Assembly: GCA_009697495.1 (NCBI GenBank)
Contig: SHUN01000048.1
Coordinates: forward strand, 1 to 10,967
DNA: 10,967 nucleotides
Direction: 5' to 3'
Source of the DNA: Bryobacterales bacterium
GTDB lineage: Bacteria > Acidobacteriota > Terriglobia > Bryobacterales > Bryobacteraceae
Shown piece by piece: positions 4,920 through 10,967 of the stretch (position 1 is its first letter; each line of letters starts with the position of its first letter). A program made the position numbers and the translations under genes. The notes under the pieces were generated by a model. The model was not told the origin of the DNA. It saw only the letters and a list, made by a program, of their open reading frames with translations, and did no database searches.

Positions 4920-6122
4920 ATGAGTTCTACTGTGCAAGTTGCCCAGCTCGCGATAGCCGAAAGAATGTCGACGATCAGCGTTTCGTCGACGATGAAAGTT
5001 GCCGCAGACGCCGACAAGATGCGGCGCGAAGGAATCGACGTCGTCGATTTCGGCGCTGGGGAACCGGACTTTCCGACTCCCGACAATATTAAGCAGGCAG
5101 CTTACGACGCAATCAAGAACAACTTCACCAAGTACACGCCGGCCGGCGGAACGCAGGAGTTGAAGGCCGCCATTTGCGAGCGGCACAAGGCCGACTACGG
5201 AACGAATTATACGCCGGCGGAAACGGTGATCAGCGTCGGCGGCAAGCATGTGATTTTCAACGCCATGCAGGCGGTGATCAATCCGGGCGACGAAGTGATC
5301 ATCCCGGTTCCGTACTGGGTGACGTACAAGGATGTGGTGAACTTCGCCTACGGCAAGTGCGTATTTGTGGAGACCGAAGAGACCAACGGCTTCCGCTTGA
5401 CGGCGGAGATGATTGAGAAAGCGATCACGCCGAAGACGAAGATGGTGATCGTTAATTCACCCTCCAATCCATCGGGCGCGGTGTTGCCGAATGACGAGTT
5501 CATCAAGATTTTCGAGCTGACTTCCTCGCGTGGAATCTGGCTGCTGACCGATGAATGCTACTGCCGATTCTTGTATGACAGCGATCCATTTTCAATCGCC
5601 GCGCAGCCGGGCGCCAAGGATTCGGTGATCGTTGCCGGGTCGCTGTCGAAGACGTATGCCATGACCGGCTGGCGCATCGGTTTCGCATTGGCTCCGGTGG
5701 CGGTGGTGAACGCGATGATGAAGCTGCAAAGCCATTCGACGTCGAACCCGACATCGATTGCACAGAAGGCCGCGGTGGAAGCGGTGCGCGGACCGCAGGA
5801 GGGCGTGGGCGTCATGCTGGAGGAGTATCGCCAGCGCCGCGACTTCGTGATTGAACGCGTTCGCCAGATTCCGGGTGTGACGCTGCAAGTGCCGCAGGGC
5901 GCATTTTATGTGTATCCCGATATCAGCGTGGCGTTCGGCAAGGGCGGCATCAATAATACGATGCAGTTCTGCGAGAAACTGCTGACGGAAGCGCATGTGG
6001 CGGCGGTGCCGGGCGAGGCGTTCGGAACGGACAAGCACATCCGGATCAGTTATGCGACGTCGATGCATGAGCTGGAACGGGGCCTGGACCGGTTGCACAA
6101 ATTCATTACCGGATTGGCATGA
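4920..6122 (+). CDS. aspC: class I PLP aminotransferase, aspartate aminotransferase-like
   Basis: 400 residues from ATG 4920. Class I/II fold-type I aminotransferase of the I-gamma group (Thermus-type aspartate or prephenate aminotransferase), moving amino groups between aspartate/glutamate-type donors and 2-oxo acids. Seen: FGAGEPDFPTP (44-54), PYWVTY (131-136, ring-stacking region), NSPSNPSGAV (179-188), PLP N1-binding D211 in TDECY, the Schiff-base lysine K244 in GSLSKTYAMTGWRIG, and the substrate-carboxylate arginine R375 in HIRISYATS. AAAGG directly abuts ATG 4920; in-frame GTG 4932, with GGA 11 nt upstream, is an alternative that would shorten the protein by 4 residues. A longer reading back to 4833 overlaps coaD and is unlikely. 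The stop overlaps the manA start (ATGA). Precise substrate (Asp, prephenate or other) is not determinable. Confidence 0.93.
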   Translation: MSSTVQVAQLAIAERMSTISVSSTMKVAADADKMRREGIDVVDFGAGEPDFPTPDNIKQAAYDAIKNNFTKYTPAGGTQELKAAICERHKADYGTNYTPAETVISVGGKHVIFNAMQAVINPGDEVIIPVPYWVTYKDVVNFAYGKCVFVETEETNGFRLTAEMIEKAITPKTKMVIVNSPSNPSGAVLPNDEFIKIFELTSSRGIWLLTDECYCRFLYDSDPFSIAAQPGAKDSVIVAGSLSKTYAMTGWRIGFALAPVAVVNAMMKLQSHSTSNPTSIAQKAAVEAVRGPQEGVGVMLEEYRQRRDFVIERVRQIPGVTLQVPQGAFYVYPDISVAFGKGGINNTMQFCEKLLTEAHVAAVPGEAFGTDKHIRISYATSMHELERGLDRLHKFITGLA

Positions 6123-7030
6123 AGCCGGTCCGCTTGCAGCCGCGATTTGTAGAGCGCGTTTGGGGGACTTGCGCCTTGGCGCCGTGGTTCCCCGACTCGA
6201 CTGTCAAGATCGGCGAAGTGTGGTTTACCTCGGATGACAATGAAACCTCGGAGGGCTTGGCTCTGCGGGCGTTGATGGAACGGGATGGGGCGGCGTTGCT
6301 CGGTACCGCTGTCCAGCCGGCCTACGGCGGGCGATTTCCGATTCTGGTGAAGTTCCTGTTAACCCAGGAAAAACTCAGCGTACAGGTTCACCCGGATGAC
6401 GCTTACGGGGAAGCCAACGAGGGCTCGCCGGGGAAGACGGAGATGTGGTACGTGCTGCGCGCCGATAAAGAGGCGACGATTGCGGCCGGCTTCCGGCGGA
6501 CGTTGCGGCCGGAGCAGTTGCGGCAGGCGGTGTATGAGGGGACGGTTGAGCAGGAGTTGGAGTGGTGGCCGGCGGCGGCGGGCGAGACCTATTTTATCCC
6601 GGCGGGGACGGTACATGCCGTGGGCGCGGGACTGGTTATCTGCGAGATCCAGCAGAACTCCGACGTCACCTACCGGCTGTGGGATTACGGGCGGCCGCGG
6701 GAATTGCATGTGGAGAGTTCGCTGGCGGTGGCCGATCTGGGTCCGCATCCGGGGCCGGTGAACCCGGTGCCATTCGGCGGAGGGGAACTCCTGGCGTCGT
6801 GCCCCTATTTCGCCGCCGAACGGATGGATCTGAACGATCCTGTGGAATGGCACTCCGACGCGGAGCGGTTTCACTTGCTGGTGGCGACGCGGGGCAGCGG
6901 CGTGTTGACGGCTGGGGGAAGCCAATGGCGCCTTCGGCAGGGCGAGTGCTGGCTGATTCCGGCCGTCTGCGGGACCTATGCGATTGATGGCGCGGATCTG
7001 GAAATTTTGCGTGTGTATGTGCCCGCATAA
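6119..7030 (+). CDS. manA: mannose-6-phosphate isomerase, class I short form
   Basis: 303 residues, matching the short (Bacillus-type, about 315 residue) class I phosphomannose isomerases. It interconverts mannose 6-phosphate and fructose 6-phosphate, feeding GDP-mannose and glycan synthesis or mannose use. Cupin core with the zinc ligands in LSVQVHPDD (Q89, H91), KTEMWYVL (E108) and IPAGTVHAVG (H166); the catalytic arginine R186 is in SDVTYRLWDYGR. The C-terminal part (about 215-303) is a second, degenerate cupin barrel lacking metal ligands, as usual. ATG overlaps the preceding TGA by 4 nt (ATGA), so translation is probably coupled to the aminotransferase. The leucine/tryptophan-rich start (RFVERVWGTCALAPWF) matches the family's N-terminus, supporting this start. 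Confidence 0.94.
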   Translation: MKPVRLQPRFVERVWGTCALAPWFPDSTVKIGEVWFTSDDNETSEGLALRALMERDGAALLGTAVQPAYGGRFPILVKFLLTQEKLSVQVHPDDAYGEANEGSPGKTEMWYVLRADKEATIAAGFRRTLRPEQLRQAVYEGTVEQELEWWPAAAGETYFIPAGTVHAVGAGLVICEIQQNSDVTYRLWDYGRPRELHVESSLAVADLGPHPGPVNPVPFGGGELLASCPYFAAERMDLNDPVEWHSDAERFHLLVATRGSGVLTAGGSQWRLRQGECWLIPAVCGTYAIDGADLEILRVYVPA

Positions 7031-7032
7031 GG

Positions 7033-7038
7033 TAGAAT
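7033..7038 (+). promoter_or_regulatory. -10-like element before the SH3 lipoprotein gene
   Basis: TAGAAT within GGTAGAAT (7031-7038), immediately after the manA stop. Transcription would begin near 7045, giving a leader of about 28 nt to ATG 7073. No good -35 at the normal spacing; TTGCGT (7007-7012) is 20 nt upstream, which is too far. Confidence 0.4.
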
Positions 7039-7072
7039 CATAAATGCTCTGGCGCGGCCGGTAATTAGGCAC

Positions 7073-8377
7073 ATGCGCTATTTTTTCGTACTTTTTTCAA
7101 TATTGTTCGCCGCAATGGCGATGACGTCCTGTTCGGACGGACCCCAACCTGCGTCTGCGATCGGCGAGGCGTTTGCCGGGCCGGTGACGCTGCTCATCCG
7201 GCAGGACTTGAGCCTGAAGTCGCCTGTTGTTGCGACGGTCAAGCACGGTGAACAACTGGAAGTGCTTTCGGTACGGCGGCGATTCATGCGGGTACGGGTG
7301 GCGCGTGGCGTCGAAGGCTGGTGCGACAGTGAGAAGCTGTTGACCTCTGAGCAAATGGGCCGGCTGCGGGCCGTTGCGGAGGCGGCGGCGAAGTTGCCTT
7401 CCCAGGGCGAGGCCACGGTCTTCGACGCACGCAATGTGCACACGGAGCCGCACCGGTTGTCGCCCAGTTTTTTGATGTTAAAGGAAGAGGAACGCTTCCA
7501 TGTTTTGGGCCACAGATTGGTGGCGCGCGGGCCGTATGTATCGGAAGTAACGAAAATGGTTGAGAATGCCAACGCCGCGCCGACGCGGAAGAAGCCGGCG
7601 CGCGCGACGAAACCGAAGGACCGCCGCAAGAGGGAAGACGATGTAGAACTGCCTCCAATGCCTCCGGCGCCCGGCGTACCGCCGAATTGGCGGGAGCTAT
7701 CGTTTCGAGCGCCATTGGAGGAGGCGCCGCCGAAGAAGGAAGAGCGGTCCGCGCTTTCGATGCTGATCCGGCAACAGCAGGAACCGCCGAAATTTGAAGA
7801 CTGGAGTCTCATTCGGGCCAAGGACGGACGCGCGGGTTGGATTCTGACGCGCACCTTGACCATGACCATTCCCGACGACGTGTCGCGCTATGCCGAGGGG
7901 CACCGGATCACGTCGTGGTTCGACTTGGGCGATGTCCAGGACGGCGAGACCGTGAAGAAGCATTATCTGTGGACGACGATCGCCAAGGGTGGTGAACCGT
8001 ACGAGTTTGACGGCTTCCGGATTTTCGTTTACAACGCGCGACGCCACCGGTACGAGACCGGGTATCGCGAGAAAAATGTACGCGGCTATTTCCCCAGCGC
8101 TCTGCATTCGGTGGAGGTGACAGAAGGGCGCAAGACGCGCAAGGCTCAGGGGTTTTCGCTCGTGGTGGAGGAAGAGGGCGGGGCACTGGTCCGCAAAACC
8201 TATTCGTTTGAGGGGTACCGCGTGCGGCTGTTATCCACGACACCGTGGACGAAGCTGGAGGATCCGCTCGATTTGAAGGCGTTGGCGATCACGCAGCCGA
8301 CGAGCCCTAAACCAGGCGCGCCGGACGGCTTTTGGGAAAAAGTGAAAAAGAAACTGCCCTGGAACAAGAAGTCTTAA
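7073..8377 (+). CDS. SH3-domain lipoprotein with split second SH3 domain
   Basis: 434 residues. The N-terminus is a lipoprotein signal peptide: MRYFFVLFSILFAAMAMTSC, with a lipobox-like MTSC and acceptor Cys20. A bacterial SH3 domain follows (about 37-91: TLLIRQDLSLKSPVVATVKHG ... GWCDSEKLL). A second SH3-like unit starts at about 113 (ATVFDARNVHTEPHRLS), breaks off near 157, and appears to resume at 244-262 (WSLIRAKDGRAGWILTRTL) after a roughly 85-residue insert rich in Lys, Arg, Glu and Pro. The rest (about 265-400) is a conserved-looking, beta-rich domain I cannot name; the tail ends KKKLPWNKKS. Probable place: membrane-anchored in the periplasm. Bacterial SH3 domains often bind peptidoglycan, which would suit the LD-carboxypeptidase next door, but this is inference. 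Start ATG 7073 has only a weak AGG upstream and is chosen for the signal peptide. Confidence 0.85.
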   Translation: MRYFFVLFSILFAAMAMTSCSDGPQPASAIGEAFAGPVTLLIRQDLSLKSPVVATVKHGEQLEVLSVRRRFMRVRVARGVEGWCDSEKLLTSEQMGRLRAVAEAAAKLPSQGEATVFDARNVHTEPHRLSPSFLMLKEEERFHVLGHRLVARGPYVSEVTKMVENANAAPTRKKPARATKPKDRRKREDDVELPPMPPAPGVPPNWRELSFRAPLEEAPPKKEERSALSMLIRQQQEPPKFEDWSLIRAKDGRAGWILTRTLTMTIPDDVSRYAEGHRITSWFDLGDVQDGETVKKHYLWTTIAKGGEPYEFDGFRIFVYNARRHRYETGYREKNVRGYFPSALHSVEVTEGRKTRKAQGFSLVVEEEGGALVRKTYSFEGYRVRLLSTTPWTKLEDPLDLKALAITQPTSPKPGAPDGFWEKVKKKLPWNKKS

Positions 8378-8389
8378 CGCGAAATCTGG

Positions 8390-8395
8390 GACAAT
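8390..8395 (+). promoter_or_regulatory. -10-like element just before ldcA
   Basis: GACAAT within GGGACAAT (8388-8395), 9 nt before ATG 8405. Transcription would start around 8402, so the message would be essentially leaderless; no Shine-Dalgarno lies before the ATG. The -35 position is unconvincing. Confidence 0.35.
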
Positions 8396-8404
8396 CCAAG
8401 CTAT

Positions 8405-9511
8405 ATGCGGCGACGGGCGTTTCTGACGGCGATGACGGCTTCTAAGGAACTCGCGCAATACGGACTCGGTCGCGGCGGGGCGGGTGCGCGAGTTCTTGGA
8501 TCGCTGGGGGCCGCGACCGGCCTTTGCGCTTCTGCCGCGATAGGGGCGCCAAAGATCATGAAACCGAAGGTTTTGAAAAAAGGCGATACGGTGGGCTTTG
8601 TCACGCCGTCCACGTATGTTTCCTCGCCTGATGAAATTGCGACGGCGCTGCGGACGGCGGAGTACTTCGGACTGAAAGTAAAGATGGGGCCGAACGTGCG
8701 GAAGCGGGCCGGGTATTTGGGGGGATCGATCGCGGAACGGGCCGGGGACGTGAACGCCATGTTTGCCGACGCCGAAGTAAAAGCCATCTTCGCCATTCGC
8801 GGCGGGTACGGGAGCGCGCAGATATTGCCGGCGCTGGATTACGACGCGATCGCCAAGAACCCGAAGATTTTCCAGGGATACAGCGACATTACGGCCATGC
8901 ATTTGGCGATTCATCAGAAAACGGGGCTGGTGACGTTTCATGGACCGGTGATGCTATCGGGGTTCACTCCCTACACGATTGAACATTTTAAGCGCGCATT
9001 GTTTCAAACAAAACCGATTGGCTCCGTGACCAACCCGGCGGAGTCCAACCCGCTGCGGCCGAATCATACGCTGCGAACCGTGAAGGGCGGGAAGGCGCGC
9101 GGGCCGATTGTGGCGGGGAATTTGACGTTGATTTCGACGACCATGGGGACGCCGTACGAAATCGATACGCGGGGCAAGATTCTGTGCTTGGAGGACGTGG
9201 GCGAGGAGCCGTATTCGATGGACCGGATGTTGACGCAGTTGCGGCTATCGGGCAAATTGGACGCGGCGGCGGGGGTGGTGTTTGGCGAGTGTTCGCGATG
9301 CGCGCCGAGGGATTATCGTCCGGGCTTCGATTCGAATTTTTCGTTAGGCGAGATTGTCGATGACATTTTGGGAGGGCTGCGGATACCGGTGTTGGCGGGG
9401 CTGACGTTTGGGCACACGGCGGACCAGTTGACGCTGCCGCTGGGGTGCATGGCCGCGCTGGACGCCGACGCGGGAACGTTGACGATTGAAGAGTCCGGCG
9501 TGGTGGATTGA
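8405..9511 (+). CDS. ldcA: LD-carboxypeptidase (peptidase family S66)
   Basis: 368 residues; the core (about 55-365) matches muramoyltetrapeptide LD-carboxypeptidase, which removes the terminal D-alanine from tetrapeptides during murein recycling. By comparison with E. coli LdcA (Ser106, Glu200, His270), the triad is S160 in GYSDIT, E263 in CLEDVGEEPY, and H337 in LTFGHTADQLTLPLG. RGGYGS (132-137) precedes the nucleophile as usual. Unlike E. coli LdcA, it has about 50 extra N-terminal residues: MRRRAFLTAM, like a twin-arginine motif, then a Gly/Arg-rich stretch and a weakly hydrophobic segment (GSLGAATGLCASAAIGAP), so export is possible. Internal ATG 8558 (residue 52) would give a cytoplasmic form. 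It starts 27 nt after the SH3 lipoprotein gene; the next gene begins 2 nt after the stop. Confidence 0.92.
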   Translation: MRRRAFLTAMTASKELAQYGLGRGGAGARVLGSLGAATGLCASAAIGAPKIMKPKVLKKGDTVGFVTPSTYVSSPDEIATALRTAEYFGLKVKMGPNVRKRAGYLGGSIAERAGDVNAMFADAEVKAIFAIRGGYGSAQILPALDYDAIAKNPKIFQGYSDITAMHLAIHQKTGLVTFHGPVMLSGFTPYTIEHFKRALFQTKPIGSVTNPAESNPLRPNHTLRTVKGGKARGPIVAGNLTLISTTMGTPYEIDTRGKILCLEDVGEEPYSMDRMLTQLRLSGKLDAAAGVVFGECSRCAPRDYRPGFDSNFSLGEIVDDILGGLRIPVLAGLTFGHTADQLTLPLGCMAALDADAGTLTIEESGVVD

Positions 9512-9513
9512 GC

Positions 9514-10967
9514 ATGGGGTACGACGCCATCATTGTTGGCGGGGGCCACAACGGGCTGGTGACGGCGTTCTATCTGGCGCGGGCGGGCCGCAAGGTGCTG
9601 GTGCTGGAGCGGCGTGAAATGGTTGGCGGGTGCGCGGTGACGGAGGCGATCTGGCCGGGCTACAAAGTTTCGACGGCGAGTTATCTGGTGAGCTTGCTGC
9701 AGCAGAAAATTGTCGATGACATGCAGTTGGCGCGGCACGGGTATCATGTGGATGCAAAGGACCCGGCGTTCTTCTCGCCGTTCCCGGACGGGCGTTATTT
9801 TTTCACTTGGGCAGACAGCGCGAAGACGCTGGCCGAGGTGGCGAAATTTTCGAAGCGCGACGCGGCGCGGATGCCTGCGTTTGAGGAACAACTGGAGCGG
9901 CTGGCAAAGCTGGTGGAGTCGTTGTTGTTGGTGTGCCCGCCGCCGTTTCCGCCGCGAGGGGTTGGCGAGATCATCGAGTATTTGAAACTGGTTGGGCGGT
10001 TACGGGGGTTGTCCGCAAAAGACATGGTGGCGCTCGTGAAGATTTTCACGATGAGCGCGGCGGATTATCTGGACGAGTGGTTTGAGTCGCCGGAGGTCAA
10101 AGTGACGTTGGCGACGGATGGCGTGATTGGGGCCAACGGCGGGCCGCGATCACCGGGGACGGCGTATATTCTGCTGCACCACTGCATGGGCGGCGTGGGC
10201 GGCAAGCGTGGGCTGTGGGGCTTCGTGCGTGGAGGAATGGGCGCGGTGTCGGAGGCAATGGCGACCGCGGCGCGCGCGGCCGGCGCGGAAATTCGCTGCG
10301 GGGCGCAAGTGGCGCGGATCAATGTGAAGGAGAACCGCGTTGCCGGCGTGACGCTGAAGGACGGCGATGAACTGGAGGCGAAACAGATCGCATCGAATCT
10401 GGATCCGAAGCGGACGTTTTTGAAGCTGTTGGATTCGGGCGTGCTGCCAACGGAGTTCGTTGAAACGATCAGGAATTTCCGTTGCGAAGGGATCAGCGCG
10501 AAGATCAACCTGGGTGTGAAGGCGCTGCCCAATTTCAAGGCATTGCCGGGCGCGCCGGCGCCGCATCACAAGGCGACGATGCATATTTGCCCGTCGATGG
10601 ACTACGTGGAGAAGGCGTGGGACGATGCGAAATACGGGCGTCCGAGCGAACGGCCGATGTTGGAGATGACTTGCCCGACTTTATACGATCCGTCGCTTGC
10701 GCCCAGCGGTCGGCACATCATCGGGATCTTCCTGCAGTACGCGCCGTACACGCTGCGTAACGGTACGTGGGATGATTTGCGGGATCCATTTTTCAAACGC
10801 GTACTGAAGATTATCGACGAATACGCGCCGGGTTTTTCAAGCGGTATCGAACACGCGGAGATGTTAACGCCTTTGGATCTGGAGCGGCGATACTCGATCA
10901 CGGGCGGAAATATTTTCCATGGCGAGATGGCGCTCGACCAGATGTTCTCGCTGCGGCCGGCGGCCCG
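9514..10967 (+). CDS. FAD-dependent oxidoreductase, PYROXD2/phytoene dehydrogenase-like (partial)
   Basis: 484 codons and 2 further bases are visible; the stop is beyond the window. The N-terminus is a Rossmann FAD-binding fold: YDAIIVGGGHNGLVTAF (3-19), with the ribose-binding acid E32 at the end of strand 2 (VLVLERR) and VGGCAVTE after it. The middle region (GGMGAVSEAMATAARAAGAEI; ASNLDPKRTF) matches the COG1233 phytoene-desaturase-like amine-oxidase-fold group. The visible end, TGGNIFHGEMALDQMFSLRP, is the signature of the PYROXD2-like branch, so only a short C-terminal part is missing. The biochemical substrate of this branch is not established. ATG 9514 starts 2 nt after the ldcA stop, implying translational coupling. 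True carotenoid desaturase is less likely, as no other carotenoid gene is present. Confidence 0.88.
   Translation, partial: MGYDAIIVGGGHNGLVTAFYLARAGRKVLVLERREMVGGCAVTEAIWPGYKVSTASYLVSLLQQKIVDDMQLARHGYHVDAKDPAFFSPFPDGRYFFTWADSAKTLAEVAKFSKRDAARMPAFEEQLERLAKLVESLLLVCPPPFPPRGVGEIIEYLKLVGRLRGLSAKDMVALVKIFTMSAADYLDEWFESPEVKVTLATDGVIGANGGPRSPGTAYILLHHCMGGVGGKRGLWGFVRGGMGAVSEAMATAARAAGAEIRCGAQVARINVKENRVAGVTLKDGDELEAKQIASNLDPKRTFLKLLDSGVLPTEFVETIRNFRCEGISAKINLGVKALPNFKALPGAPAPHHKATMHICPSMDYVEKAWDDAKYGRPSERPMLEMTCPTLYDPSLAPSGRHIIGIFLQYAPYTLRNGTWDDLRDPFFKRVLKIIDEYAPGFSSGIEHAEMLTPLDLERRYSITGGNIFHGEMALDQMFSLRPAA

Noticed and set aside
4448..5086. 212-codon minus-strand open frame opposite coaD and the aminotransferase
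   Set aside because: Fully antisense to coaD, whose catalytic motifs are intact; no recognisable protein features.
1..10967. Possible mobile element, CRISPR array, tRNA/rRNA, phage or defence genes
   Set aside because: No transposase or integrase motifs, regularly spaced repeats, RNA gene cloverleaf or defence-type domains were seen; the coding character is uniform across the window.

Overview
The window looks like an ordinary chromosomal stretch of a GC-rich (about 60% by eye) Gram-negative soil-type bacterium. Protein style suggests Acidobacteriota, probably the Solibacter/Bryobacterales lineage: a TadG/TadE cluster, an exported S66 LD-carboxypeptidase, a PYROXD2-like flavoprotein and an SH3 lipoprotein. 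This placement is inference from protein resemblance; no rRNA or other marker gene is present.

Layout. (1) Positions 1-1771, minus strand: a tight-adherence (Tad) minor-pilin cluster read right to left, tadG (broken by a frameshift at a G6 run), a TadE-like gene, and a second TadE-like gene leaving the window at its left edge. (2) 1772-1957: a divergent intergenic region with GTAC-containing repeats, a small palindrome and weak promoter-like sequence. (3) 1958-4348, plus strand: a 48-residue basic protein of unknown function, then glucarate dehydratase (gudD) and 5-dehydro-4-deoxyglucarate dehydratase (kdgD), which together convert D-glucarate to 2-oxoglutarate semialdehyde. (4) 4406-7030, plus strand: coaD (coenzyme A synthesis), a class I aminotransferase and a short class I mannose-6-phosphate isomerase, tightly packed with a 7-nt gap and a 4-nt overlap. 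(5) 7073-8377: a lipoprotein with one intact SH3 domain and a second one apparently split by a charged, proline-rich insert. (6) 8405-10967: an LD-carboxypeptidase (ldcA, peptidoglycan recycling) with a Tat-like N-terminus, followed after 2 nt by a PYROXD2/phytoene-dehydrogenase-like FAD oxidoreductase that runs off the right edge.

The genes form several small functional units rather than one system. I found no mobile element, CRISPR array, RNA gene or defence-like locus, and no convincing evidence of a previously undescribed system. The points most worth a second look are the tadG frameshift, the small basic protein ahead of gudD, the split SH3 domain, the repeats in the divergent intergenic region, and a recurring -10-like element very close to start codons that lack Shine-Dalgarno sequences.
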